Assembly (NCBI GenBank): GCA_937901025.1
Contig: CALCGR010000097.1
Coordinates: 1-33,362, forward strand
Reading direction: 5' to 3'
DNA from: an uncultured Bacteroidales bacterium
GTDB lineage: Bacteria; Bacteroidota; Bacteroidia; Bacteroidales; Paludibacteraceae
Length of the DNA stretch: 33,362 bases
Numbering within the stretch: position 1 is the first letter of the stretch; each line of letters begins with the position of its first letter. This document shows, one piece after another, positions 16,147-24,588 of the stretch. A model generated the notes under the pieces. The model had not been told where the DNA came from, did not search any database, and worked only from the letters and a program-made list of their open reading frames with translations. The position numbers and the translations under genes were made by a program.

Positions 16147-17313
16147 ATGAAAAAATTTTTCACTTTTGTTCTCGCAGCATTAGCCTCCGTTGCTACTTTT
16201 GCTGGTACTTTATCGTGCGCTGAAGCCGTTGACATTGCTAAAGACTTAGATCCTAACACTCCGTCCGAAGATGAGTACATCGTTGAGGGTTATGTCGTTT
16301 CCGTAATCAAATCGTCTGCTACCGACTTGCGTTTCTGGATGGCTGATGATGCTGCTGCTGAACTTGGCACTTTCGAAGCATGGAAGTGCACGGGTGAAGT
16401 GGTTAATAAAGGTGATAAGGTGACTGTTACCGGTAACCTCCAATGGTATGTTAATCAGAATGATGAATCCGACCAAAAAGCTGAAATTGCGGAGGGTACT
16501 GTAGTTGTCGTTGAGCCGGCTCCTATTGATGAGAACTATGTAGAGTTTAATCCTGGTGACTTTGAGGGCAAGGGCGCAGCAGACCCGGGTGCAGAAGTTA
16601 GTGTTGAAAAGAATGGTGTTACTCTTTGGGTTGATAAAGGCTATGGTACACAATATAGCTTACGCGTATTCAAAAATTCATCGATGTCTATCTCTTCTTC
16701 GAAGCGTATTGTTAAATTGGAATTTGAATTCGATCCTTATAATGATAAGCCGTACGATGGAGGTTTGGGCAAAGAGGTATGCGTTGAAAGTACTGCATGG
16801 AACTTTACGGCTAGTGAAAGTCAAGCTCGCTTCAAGAAAATTTCCGTAACCTTAGGTGATGGCGAGTGCAGTATCGTTCCCCCTGTAGTAACTACTATTA
16901 CCGTAGCTCAAGCTATGGAGATTGGTAATGCTTTGGCAGATAATGCAAAGACGACGGAAAAATATGTTGTAGAGGCATTTGTAGTAAAAGCATACCCCTT
17001 TGACGATCAATACAAGAACCAATCGTTCTATATGAGTGACGATGCTTCCGCAGAGCACGGTGATTTCTTTGCTAAATATACGACCGGTGACGTTGTTGTA
17101 GAAGGCGACAAAGTACAAGTTAAAGGTCAAATCGAGAAAAACGTAAAGGATGGTAAGACTACTATACAAATCTTTAAGGGTGTTGCTACCAAGGCTCCTG
17201 TTGGATTAATCAACATTAAATCCTCTATCAAGGCCAAGAAAGTGATTGAGAACGGTCAATTCATGATTGAGGCTAACGGCATGCGTTTCAACGTATTGGG
17301 TGCACGCTTCTAA
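16147..17313 (+). CDS. Secreted protein with two OB-fold-like repeats and a C-terminal NGQ-motif tail
   Basis: A 388-residue exported protein of unknown function. A signal peptide spans residues 1-19 (MKKFFTFVLAALASVATFA). Two copies of a domain of about 95 residues are visible: one near 21-120 (EAVDIAKDL, YIVEGYVVSVI, FWMADDAAAELG, VNKGDKVTVTGNL) and one near 250-345 (QAMEIGNAL, YVVEAFVVKAY, FYMSDDASAEHG, VVEGDKVQVKGQI), resembling Bacteroidota OB-fold-like domains such as DUF6359. Between them is a beta-rich segment. The tail (IENGQFMIEANGMRFNVLGARF) resembles C-terminal motifs of surface proteins in this phylum. Codons ending in T are frequent, unlike GC-richer neighbours, which may reflect high expression or transfer. 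Its TAA overlaps the folC stop codon on the other strand. Confidence 0.75.
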   Translation: MKKFFTFVLAALASVATFAGTLSCAEAVDIAKDLDPNTPSEDEYIVEGYVVSVIKSSATDLRFWMADDAAAELGTFEAWKCTGEVVNKGDKVTVTGNLQWYVNQNDESDQKAEIAEGTVVVVEPAPIDENYVEFNPGDFEGKGAADPGAEVSVEKNGVTLWVDKGYGTQYSLRVFKNSSMSISSSKRIVKLEFEFDPYNDKPYDGGLGKEVCVESTAWNFTASESQARFKKISVTLGDGECSIVPPVVTTITVAQAMEIGNALADNAKTTEKYVVEAFVVKAYPFDDQYKNQSFYMSDDASAEHGDFFAKYTTGDVVVEGDKVQVKGQIEKNVKDGKTTIQIFKGVATKAPVGLINIKSSIKAKKVIENGQFMIEANGMRFNVLGARF

Positions 17314-18629
17314 TCCGTAGGCTCGAGATAGCGTAACGCTTCTCCTACTACATAATTGCTACCTCCGATGAAGATAAGATCATCGGGGGTAGTTTTTTTT
17401 ATGGCTTTTTCAATTGCTGCCGCAATTGTAGGGGTAGAGGAGTAGAGGGGTAGAGGAGTAGGGTGAATAACAGTAAACATCTGAACCAAATCGGCAGCGG
17501 GGATAGCACGGGAGGTTTGGGCTTGGGTGAAGTAATAGGTAGCGTCAGCGGGCAACATACGGAGCATGACGTCGACGTCTTTGTCGTTCACGAAACCCAG
17601 TATTAGGTGTAGGGGAGTAGAGGTGTAGGGGGGTAGGGTTAGTTGCTCACAGACGTAACGGAAGCCGTGGCTATTGTGGCCGGTGTCGAGGATGAAGTGG
17701 CGGTCAAAAGCATCCAATCGTTCCCAACGCCCGCGCAATCCCGTGCGCGTACATACGTGCGCGAATCCCCCTTTTATCGCGCGCGTAGGAACGCCTAACT
17801 GTCGTAAGGCGACATAGGCGGTTTGGAGGTTATGCGACTGATAGATACCTGTTAGTTCGCACTCGGTGATATCCCGCTCGCGGCAGCGACGGAGGTAGCC
17901 GCATTGGTCGGCGAACCAAATCTTACAATCCGTTGTTTCTAACCCGTCGCCGAAAATACCGCACTCCTTTGCTTTCGCAATAAAAACAGGACCGGTCTCG
18001 GGGTGACTCTCTCCAATGATACAAGGTATATTGGGTTTGATGATACCCGCTTTCTCCGCAGCAATCTTCGCTAAGGTATCCCCTAAGAACTCCTCGTGGT
18101 CGAGTCCGATATTCGTGATGACACTCAAACGAGGCGTGATGATATTCGTAGCGTCCAAGCGTCCGCCCAGTCCGACCTCAATGACCGCCACATCGACCTG
18201 TTGCTGAGCGAAGTAATCGAACGCCATCGCCATGGTCGTCTCAAAGAAAGAAGGCTTTATTTCATCGAGGAAGACGCGGTGTCTTTCGACGAAGGAGACC
18301 ACGGATTCCGGAGGAATCATTGAGGATTGAGGATTGAGAATTGAGGATTGAAGAACGCGGATGCGTTCGCGGAAGGAGACGAGGTGGGGAGAGGTGTAGA
18401 GTCCCACTTTCTTGCCGGAGGCTTGGAGTGCCGCCGCGATGAGGTGGGAGGTAGAGCCCTTGCCGTTGGTTCCGGCGATGTGGATGGTAGGGTAACGGTT
18501 TTGCGGGTTACCGAGGTAAGCCATCAGTCGGAGGGCGTTATCCAGTCCGGGTTTATAAGCACCGGCTCCCACGAGGTGGAAAGCCGGCATGGAATCATAC
18601 AAATATGTGATAGCGTCGTTATAACTCAC
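17310..18629 (-). CDS. folC: Folylpolyglutamate / dihydrofolate synthase
   Basis: Cytoplasmic Mur-ligase-like ATP enzyme adding glutamate to folates (and to dihydropteroate if bifunctional). The P-loop HIAGTNGKGSTSH is at residues 50-62, VDVAVIEVGLGGRLDATN and SVITNIGLDHEEFLG are FolC signatures, and LDTGHNSHG plus ILGFVNDKD mark the C-terminal domain. Length is 439 residues. The start is GTG, overlapping the dnaE stop TGA by 3 bp (GTGA), so it is translationally coupled to dnaE. Three dispersed repeats are read through in frame: residues about 93-104 (QSSILNPQSS), 331-341 (LPPYTSTPLH) and 389-401 (PTPLPLYSSTP). All fall between conserved blocks. Confidence 0.92.
   Translation of the reverse strand: MSYNDAITYLYDSMPAFHLVGAGAYKPGLDNALRLMAYLGNPQNRYPTIHIAGTNGKGSTSHLIAAALQASGKKVGLYTSPHLVSFRERIRVLQSSILNPQSSMIPPESVVSFVERHRVFLDEIKPSFFETTMAMAFDYFAQQQVDVAVIEVGLGGRLDATNIITPRLSVITNIGLDHEEFLGDTLAKIAAEKAGIIKPNIPCIIGESHPETGPVFIAKAKECGIFGDGLETTDCKIWFADQCGYLRRCRERDITECELTGIYQSHNLQTAYVALRQLGVPTRAIKGGFAHVCTRTGLRGRWERLDAFDRHFILDTGHNSHGFRYVCEQLTLPPYTSTPLHLILGFVNDKDVDVMLRMLPADATYYFTQAQTSRAIPAADLVQMFTVIHPTPLPLYSSTPTIAAAIEKAIKKTTPDDLIFIGGSNYVVGEALRYLEPTD
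17428..17465. repeat. octad repeat inside folC (third copy)
   Basis: GTAGGGGTAGAGGA-type units ending GTAGGGTG, pyrimidine strand as folC sense, encoding a LeuProLeuTyrSerSerThrPro peptide near the C-terminus. Confidence 0.8.
17607..17638. repeat. octad repeat inside folC (second copy)
   Basis: GTGTAGGG, GAGTAGAG, GTGTAGGG, GGGTAGGG units; pyrimidine strand as sense; directly before the conserved LILGFVNDKD. Confidence 0.75.
18319..18353. repeat. heptad repeat ATTGAGG inside folC (first copy)
   Basis: Five consecutive 7-bp units ATTGAGG, ATTGAGG, ATTGAGA, ATTGAGG, ATTGAAG. The antisense (folC coding) strand reads as the heptapeptide cycle Gln-Ser-Ser-Ile-Leu-Asn-Pro. Confidence 0.85.
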
Positions 18630-21600
18630 ACCTTAAAATCAAGTATTCCTTGTTGTTTCTGGAGTTTAAGCCAATGGAAGAACGTTGGGTCCACTTGCAC
18701 GGCATAGGACCGGGAGGTGAAGGAAATCATATTCTTCTTGAGTTCGTCATAGACCTGGATCTTCAGTCGGATATTCCCTTTATGCGCTTGGCACTGTTCG
18801 GTGAGTTGCGCTATCCACTCGGGTTGCACATTCTCCACGGGAATGGTGAGCGTCAGGTCGGTGACATAGGTTGCTTGGGCATCCTTGAGCAGGTCCACTT
18901 TCTGGACGACAAACTCATACTCCGCCTCATCGAAGGGTTTGGGTTTATACCATTTCTGTCCCATCCCTTTCTGTTGGAAGTTCCCGGTGATAAGCACGTA
19001 GAGGTTCGGTTCCAACATGGGGGCACAGGTCTTATACGCCTCCCCGAAGAGGGTGAGTTTATAAGACCCCGCATAGTCCTCGATGACATAGCGACCATAG
19101 GGGTTTCCGTTTTTTGAGATGAGTTTCTCCGCGCTCGTCACGATTCCACCGAAGCGAAGACCTTGCAGACCTTCGGTCTGTGAGTTGAGAGTTGAGAGTT
19201 GAGAGTGTAGAGTTGTTGAGAGTTGAGAGTTGAGAGTTGTTTCGTCGCCTTCGGTGGCAGCGGCAGCAGCGGCACGACGGCCGTCGGGGGTACGCAAGGT
19301 TTCCAGTTCGGTCAGTTCCGCCGAAGTGATATTACAGAGTTGGGTGACCTCGAACTCATATTCGTCGAGCGGGTGCGCCGAGAGGAAGATACCGATGAGG
19401 GATTTCTCAATGTTCAGTCGTTCGATGGGGGACATCCGCGGTACTTGGGGCAGTTCGGGTTTGGTGATATCCACCCCTACTCCATCGCCTAAGTCGCCGA
19501 AGAGGGAGTTTTGTTGGAGGTGTTTATCCTCCTGGTATTTATTGCCATAACGCATCAGCACCTCGAGGACCATCTCTCCTTTATCGGTGAGACCCATGAG
19601 TTGTTCGCGATAGAGGTTAAAACCATCGAAGGCACCCGCGAGGGCGAGAGACTCCATGGTCTTACGATTGCAAGACTGGAGGTTGATGCGCTCCACGAAG
19701 TCGTAGATGGATTCATATTTGCCGTGGGTCTTGCGCTCGTCGAGGATCGCATTGACGGCACCTTCCCCTACCCCTTTGATACCCCCTAAACCGAAGCGGA
19801 TATCGCCTTGGCTATTGACGGTGAAGTTCAGTTCGGACTCATTGACATCGGGTTCGAGGACATTGATCTTCATGGCCTTGCACTCGTCCATGAGTTTGGT
19901 AACCTCGGTGATGTCGTCCTTAGCGTCGGTGAGGTTAGCCGCCATGAACTCCGCAGGATAGTGGGCCTTGAGGTAAGCGGTTTGGTAAGCTACCCACGCA
20001 TAGCAGGCGGCGTGAGACTTATTGAAGGCATAGGAGGCGAAGGCTTCCCAGTCTTTCCAGATCTTATCGAGGATCTTCTGGTCATGGCCGTTGGCTTTAC
20101 CGCCGTCCATGAACTTAGACTTGAGTTCTTGCAGCACATCCATCTTCTTCTTACCCATCGCCTTACGCAGTTGGTCGGACTGACCACGGGTGAAGTTAGC
20201 GAGTTTGCGAGAAAGCAGCATGACCTGCTCCTGATAGACGGTGACACCATAGGTATCCTTAAGGATATCCTCCATAACGGGGATATCGTATTGGATAGGT
20301 TCGAGCCCGTGTTTGCGTCGGATGAAGGACGGGATATACTCCATCGGTCCCGGCCGATAGAGGGCGTTCATGGCGATAAGGTCGCCGATGACGGTGGGTT
20401 GCAGTTCCTTAAGGTACTTCTGCATACCGGGCGACTCAAACTGGAAGACAGCTACCGTACGGCCCTCCTGGAAGAGTTTATAGGTCAATTCATCCTCCTT
20501 ACTGATATGGTCGATATCGACGTCCTCGCCCCGCGCTTTCTTTATGTTCTTGAGGCACTCGCGAATGATGGTGAGGGTCTTAAGGCCGAGGAAGTCCATC
20601 TTAATCAGACCTACGGATTCGATGACGTGGCCGTCGTACTCGGTGACGAGGATACGGCGTTTCTCCTTAGGGTCATCGACGGAGGAGAGGGGTGCGAACT
20701 TCGTGAGGTCATCCGCCCCGATGATGATACCGCAGGCGTGGATACCTACTTGGCGAACGGTACCCTCGAGTTGTTGGGCATACTCGAGCATGGATTTAAT
20801 CTCGGGTTCATCGCCGTGGAGGAGTTGTTTGAGTTCGTCCACGTACTTATAGCAGTTCTTAAGGTTGAGTTTAGGGCTCTTGCCTTTTTCGTCCTTGATG
20901 TTATCGGGGAAGCCGCGGTCGGGAATAAAACTCTTGATCTCGTTCACGCGGGCCAGCGGCACGCGTTGTACACGGCCTACGTCGGCGATGGCGGATTTAG
21001 CAGCCATCTGGCCATAGGTAACGATATGGGCTACGTGGGTTTGACCGTATTTATTACTTACCCAGTCGATGACCTTGGCGCGTCCGGCATCGTCGAAGTC
21101 CGTATCGATATCGGGAAGGGAGATGCGGTCGGGATTAAGGAAACGCTCAAACAGGAGGTCATATTGGAGCGGGTCGAGGTCGGTGATATGTAGGCAATAA
21201 GCCACTACACTACCGGCGGCGGAGCCACGTCCGGGGCCAACGCTCACGTCGAGTTCTTCGCGCGCGGCGCGGATGAAGTCCATGACGATAAGGAAGTAGC
21301 CGGGGAAACCCATGGTCTTCATCGTATGGAGTTCGAAGAGGATACGCTCCTTAAGTTCCTCGTCGTTATCGACGCGGTCCTGTCCATAGCGTTTGATGGC
21401 ACCCTCGTGCACGAGGTGAGCGAGGTAGTCGGCTTCGAGTTTGATACGATAGAGTTTATCGATACCGCCGAGTTTATGGATTTTCTTCTCCGCCTCTTCT
21501 TGGGAGAGAACGACCGTACCGTGTTCGTCGCGGGTGAACTCGTCAAAGAGTTGCTGTTCGGTGAACTTCTGCCGATACTCCTCCTCCGTTCCAAAGGACT

Positions 21601-22576
21601 CGGGGATAGGGAACTTAGGCATGATAGGATCGGAGTCGATGTCGTATATCTCCACTTTGTCCACAATCTCCTGGGTATTCTCAAGTGCCTCGGGGACATC
21701 ACTGAAGATAGCGGCCATCTGCTCGGGGGTCTTGAGCCATTCCTGTTTGGTATAATGAAGACGGTCGATATCGTCCACATAGTGGTTGGTGCTCAGGCAG
21801 ATAAGGCGGTCGTGCGCCTCAGCGTGTTCCTCCTCAACGAAGTGGGCATCGTTACTGCAGATGACCTTGACACCGTGTTTATGAGCGAGGTCGATGAGGA
21901 CGGGATTGACGACTTTCTGATGCTGATAAGTGGACTGGTCACCCCCGGGTTTATCGGTTTGGTGGCGTTGAATCTCGATATAATAGTCCTCCCCAAAGAG
22001 GTTCTTGAACCATTCGATGGTAGCCTCGGCTTCGGAGAAGTCATTGGTCTTGAGTCCCATCATCACTTTCTGCGCCAGTTCGCCGCCGAGGCAGGCGCTG
22101 CAGCAGATGATACCCTCGTGGTATTGCTCGAGCAGTTCCTTATCGATACGGGCGGTATATTTGAAGGCATCGTCCATGAAGGAGAGCGAGATCATCCGGC
22201 AGAGGTTATGGTAACCGGTTTTGTTCTTGGCGAGCAGGATAAGGTGCCATCCCGAGCGGTCGATGACGTACGACTTCCCTTCGGCGCTGACAGCTTCCTC
22301 GTTGGACATACTATGGCGTCCGCGGCGGGCGCAGTAAGCCTCGCAACCTACAATCGGTTTGAAGGGCCAGAACTCGTCGCCCATCTCGGCTTTGCGGTTC
22401 TTATTGACAGACTTACAGTAATCGAGGAACTCCTTGATGCCGTACATATTGCCGTGGTCGGTAAGGGCGATAGCACGCATACCGGTACGGAGGCATTTGT
22501 CAACAAGATCGGTGACCTTGCTCATTCCGTCCAGCACGGAGTATTGGGAGTGTACGTGTAAATGGGTAAAATTCAT
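18626..22576 (-). CDS. dnaE: DNA polymerase III alpha subunit
   Basis: Main replicative polymerase, 1316 residues from the chosen start. The N-terminal PHP domain begins MNFTHLHVHSQYSVLDG (H5, H7, H9). The polymerase active site PDIDTDFDD has D489, D491 and D493. RQVGIHACGIII, RPGPMEYIPSFIRRKHG and VYQEQVMLLSRKLA are family blocks, and an OB-fold with GGIVTSAEKLISKNG lies near 1140. Start: an upstream in-frame ATG at 22600 lies within the promoter -7 region, so ATG 22576 is used. Between the helix-hairpin-helix part and the OB-fold, residues about 1113-1132 (TLNSQLSTTLHSQLS) come from a heptad repeat, preceded by an alanine tract. Co-transcribed with folC. Confidence 0.97.
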   Translation of the reverse strand: MNFTHLHVHSQYSVLDGMSKVTDLVDKCLRTGMRAIALTDHGNMYGIKEFLDYCKSVNKNRKAEMGDEFWPFKPIVGCEAYCARRGRHSMSNEEAVSAEGKSYVIDRSGWHLILLAKNKTGYHNLCRMISLSFMDDAFKYTARIDKELLEQYHEGIICCSACLGGELAQKVMMGLKTNDFSEAEATIEWFKNLFGEDYYIEIQRHQTDKPGGDQSTYQHQKVVNPVLIDLAHKHGVKVICSNDAHFVEEEHAEAHDRLICLSTNHYVDDIDRLHYTKQEWLKTPEQMAAIFSDVPEALENTQEIVDKVEIYDIDSDPIMPKFPIPESFGTEEEYRQKFTEQQLFDEFTRDEHGTVVLSQEEAEKKIHKLGGIDKLYRIKLEADYLAHLVHEGAIKRYGQDRVDNDEELKERILFELHTMKTMGFPGYFLIVMDFIRAAREELDVSVGPGRGSAAGSVVAYCLHITDLDPLQYDLLFERFLNPDRISLPDIDTDFDDAGRAKVIDWVSNKYGQTHVAHIVTYGQMAAKSAIADVGRVQRVPLARVNEIKSFIPDRGFPDNIKDEKGKSPKLNLKNCYKYVDELKQLLHGDEPEIKSMLEYAQQLEGTVRQVGIHACGIIIGADDLTKFAPLSSVDDPKEKRRILVTEYDGHVIESVGLIKMDFLGLKTLTIIRECLKNIKKARGEDVDIDHISKEDELTYKLFQEGRTVAVFQFESPGMQKYLKELQPTVIGDLIAMNALYRPGPMEYIPSFIRRKHGLEPIQYDIPVMEDILKDTYGVTVYQEQVMLLSRKLANFTRGQSDQLRKAMGKKKMDVLQELKSKFMDGGKANGHDQKILDKIWKDWEAFASYAFNKSHAACYAWVAYQTAYLKAHYPAEFMAANLTDAKDDITEVTKLMDECKAMKINVLEPDVNESELNFTVNSQGDIRFGLGGIKGVGEGAVNAILDERKTHGKYESIYDFVERINLQSCNRKTMESLALAGAFDGFNLYREQLMGLTDKGEMVLEVLMRYGNKYQEDKHLQQNSLFGDLGDGVGVDITKPELPQVPRMSPIERLNIEKSLIGIFLSAHPLDEYEFEVTQLCNITSAELTELETLRTPDGRRAAAAAATEGDETTLNSQLSTTLHSQLSTLNSQTEGLQGLRFGGIVTSAEKLISKNGNPYGRYVIEDYAGSYKLTLFGEAYKTCAPMLEPNLYVLITGNFQQKGMGQKWYKPKPFDEAEYEFVVQKVDLLKDAQATYVTDLTLTIPVENVQPEWIAQLTEQCQAHKGNIRLKIQVYDELKKNMISFTSRSYAVQVDPTFFHWLKLQKQQGILDFKV
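19181..19239. repeat. heptad repeat GTTGAGA inside dnaE
   Basis: About eight 7-bp units, mostly GTTGAGA with one GTGTAGA and one 3-bp slip (GTTGTTGAGA). The dnaE coding strand reads as the cyclic peptide Thr-Leu-Asn-Ser-Gln-Leu-Ser. It is the longest intragenic array in the window. Confidence 0.88.
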
Positions 22577-22597
22577 AATCGGTATATAATTGGACTG

Positions 22598-22629
22598 CAA
22601 AATTACAACTTTTTTTTGAAATAGGCAAA
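22598..22629 (-). promoter_or_regulatory. promoter of dnaE-folC
   Basis: On the minus strand TTTG (22629-22626), CCTATTTCAAAAAA, and TAATTTTG (22605-22598), 20-bp spacer. The leader to ATG 22576 is about 15 nt. Confidence 0.8.
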
Positions 22630-22654
22630 TATTTAAGAGGAAAATGCAAATTTA

Positions 22655-22686
22655 TTTGCAAATGTGCAGAAAATTATGTATCTTTG
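22655..22686 (+). promoter_or_regulatory. promoter of the wecB operon
   Basis: TTTG at 22655-22658 and TATCTTTG at 22679-22686 with a 20-bp spacer. Divergent from the dnaE promoter; the two -33 boxes are 26 bp apart. Confidence 0.85.
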
Positions 22687-22710
22687 CACGTTGTTATTAA
22701 ATCGCTTCCT

Positions 22711-23859
22711 ATGAAAAAGCTATTAACGATCATCGGTGCCCGTCCGCAGATTATCAAAGCGGCCGCTTTGTCGAGGGCTATTCGTACCCGTTTTGCCGAT
22801 AAGGTAACGGAGAAGATCCTGCATACCGGTCAGCATTACGACGAGAATATGTCGGGTGCTTTCTTTGCTGAGTTAGGGATTCCCGAGCCCGATTATAACC
22901 TGCATGTAGGTTCAGGTTCGCACGGGGAACAGACGGCGAAGATGATTAGCGGGATTGAGCAGGTGTTACTATCCGAACCCTTTGACGGAGTGGTGGTGTA
23001 CGGGGATACGAACTCCACGTTAGCTGCCGCAGTAGCCGCGGGGAAGTTGCACGTACCCATCTACCATATCGAAGCGGGGCTGAGGTCCTTTAATATGGCC
23101 ATGCCGGAGGAGCAGAACCGCATCGTTTGCGACCAGTTATCGACCCTTTTGTTTGCGCCGACAGCAACGGCGGTGGAGAACCTGATGGCGGAAGGACTGG
23201 TGATATCGAAGCGGAAGTTCAAGAACGGCAAGAATCCGGATGTGGTGTTTAGTGGCGACGTGATGTACGATAACGCAACCTATTTTTATGAGATAGCAAA
23301 GGCCCAGCAGACGGGTGAGGACCTTGAGATTGGCGGATGCAAGTTAAAGGATAAGCAGTTTGTGCTGGCGACCATTCATCGGGATAACAACACCGACGAC
23401 CCAAAGCGATTGACTGCGATTATCAGTGCCTTGCTCACGATTGCGGAGGAGGGGCCGGAGATTGTATTACCGCTGCACCCAAGAACGAAGAAACTGCTGC
23501 CGGAGAACGTGAGGAAAGATGTTTACGAGGCGTTTGTGAACAACGAGCATATCCATCTCTTACCGCCTGCCTCGTTCTTCGAGATACTGCTGCTGGAGAA
23601 ACACGCCGCGGTGGTGATGACGGATTCCGGCGGGGTACAGAAAGAGGCGTTTTTCTTTGCGACGCCTACGGTCATCCTACGTCCGGAGACAGAATGGGTA
23701 GAGATTGTACAAGCGGGAGCGGGTATCTTAGCCGACGCGGATGAAAATAAGATTATAGCGGCCTATCGGGAGTTGATGGGAAAACAAGTTGTTTTCCCGC
23801 CGCTGTTTGGTGACGGCAGAGCCGCGGAACATATTTTGGACTATATCATACGACAATGA
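22711..23859 (+). CDS. wecB: UDP-N-acetylglucosamine 2-epimerase (non-hydrolysing)
   Basis: Cytoplasmic epimerase making UDP-ManNAc from UDP-GlcNAc, a precursor for surface polysaccharides. The start MKKLLTIIGARPQIIKAAAL is the conserved N-terminus; an in-frame TTG at 22684 falls in the -7 box and is rejected. HTGQHYDENMSGAFF, VYGDTNSTLAAA, HIEAGLRSFNMAMPEEQNR, TIHRDNNTDDP and TDSGGVQKEAFFF are all family blocks. Length is 382 residues. First gene of a four-gene run; its stop overlaps the next ATG by 4 bp (ATGA). Confidence 0.94.
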   Translation: MKKLLTIIGARPQIIKAAALSRAIRTRFADKVTEKILHTGQHYDENMSGAFFAELGIPEPDYNLHVGSGSHGEQTAKMISGIEQVLLSEPFDGVVVYGDTNSTLAAAVAAGKLHVPIYHIEAGLRSFNMAMPEEQNRIVCDQLSTLLFAPTATAVENLMAEGLVISKRKFKNGKNPDVVFSGDVMYDNATYFYEIAKAQQTGEDLEIGGCKLKDKQFVLATIHRDNNTDDPKRLTAIISALLTIAEEGPEIVLPLHPRTKKLLPENVRKDVYEAFVNNEHIHLLPPASFFEILLLEKHAAVVMTDSGGVQKEAFFFATPTVILRPETEWVEIVQAGAGILADADENKIIAAYRELMGKQVVFPPLFGDGRAAEHILDYIIRQ

Positions 23860-24584
23860 AATACGCACTTATCACAGGAGCCGGTCGCGGTATCGGTCGC
23901 GCCATTGCTCAACGGATAGCGAAGGAAGGCTATCATGTACTGATTAACTATCGTAGTAATACCGAAGAGGCGCAGCGTACACTGGACGCTATTGTAGCCG
24001 CCGGCGGTGAAGGGACGCTTATGCCCTTCGACGTAGCGGATGCCAAAGCGGTGCAAGAGGCTTTGGGCGCATGGTATCAAAGTCATGCAGAGGACTATAT
24101 CGAGCTATTGGTCAACAATGCGGGGATTCGAAAGGACAACCTGATGGTGTTCCTACAGCCGGAAGACTTTGACAAGGTGGTATCGACGAACCTATCGTCG
24201 TTCTTCTACGTGACGAAACTCGTTATCCCGGAGATGATTAGGCACCGCAATGGGCGGATTGTGAATATCGCTTCGCTCTCGGGTTTGAAGGGTACACCGG
24301 GTCAGACGAACTACTCCGCCGCCAAAGGCGGGTTGATAGCGGCTACGAAGGCGTTAGCGCAAGAGATAGCGAAGAAACACATCACCGTGAACGCGATTGC
24401 GCCCGGGTTTGTGCATACGGATATGACCGAAGGACTGGACGAAGAGAACTTGAAGAAGTTTATTCCCGCCGGCAGGTTCGGCGAACCCGAAGAGATAGCG
24501 GCCCTGGTAGCGTTCCTGGCGAGCGACGAAGCGGCGTATATCACGGGCGAGTGCATAAATATTAATGGAGGTTTATATTCTTAA
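23856..24584 (+). CDS. fabG: Short-chain dehydrogenase, 3-oxoacyl-ACP reductase-like
   Basis: Classical SDR of 242 residues, best match in type the NADPH-dependent beta-ketoacyl-ACP reductase. The cofactor motif TGAGRGIG is at residues 7-14, NNAG at 87-90, and the catalytic set N112, S140, Y153, K157 is complete with the Y-x3-K spacing. The C-terminal ITGECININGGLYS is FabG-like. It starts within the wecB stop and ends 4 bp before the AsmA-like start. Standing between an amino-sugar epimerase and envelope genes, it may serve fatty-acid synthesis or another ketoacyl/sugar reduction; the exact substrate is uncertain. Confidence 0.85.
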   Translation: MKYALITGAGRGIGRAIAQRIAKEGYHVLINYRSNTEEAQRTLDAIVAAGGEGTLMPFDVADAKAVQEALGAWYQSHAEDYIELLVNNAGIRKDNLMVFLQPEDFDKVVSTNLSSFFYVTKLVIPEMIRHRNGRIVNIASLSGLKGTPGQTNYSAAKGGLIAATKALAQEIAKKHITVNAIAPGFVHTDMTEGLDEENLKKFIPAGRFGEPEEIAALVAFLASDEAAYITGECININGGLYS

Positions 24585-24588
24585 TGAT

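Noticed and set aside
19181..19239. CRISPR array
   Set aside because: Units are 7 bp in direct tandem without spacers, and no cas gene is present in the window.
19808..22561. Long open frames on the plus strand opposite dnaE (461 and 411 codons)
   Set aside because: They are antisense to a clear DnaE sequence, match no family and have no promoter or sensible start context; codon bias of dnaE explains their openness.
22577..22600. Upstream start codon for dnaE at 22600
   Set aside because: It lies inside the -7 box of the dnaE promoter, so it would not be in the transcript; the conserved N-terminus begins at 22576.
22684..22710. TTG start for wecB at 22684
   Set aside because: Falls in the TATCTTTG -7 box; the family N-terminus starts at ATG 22711.
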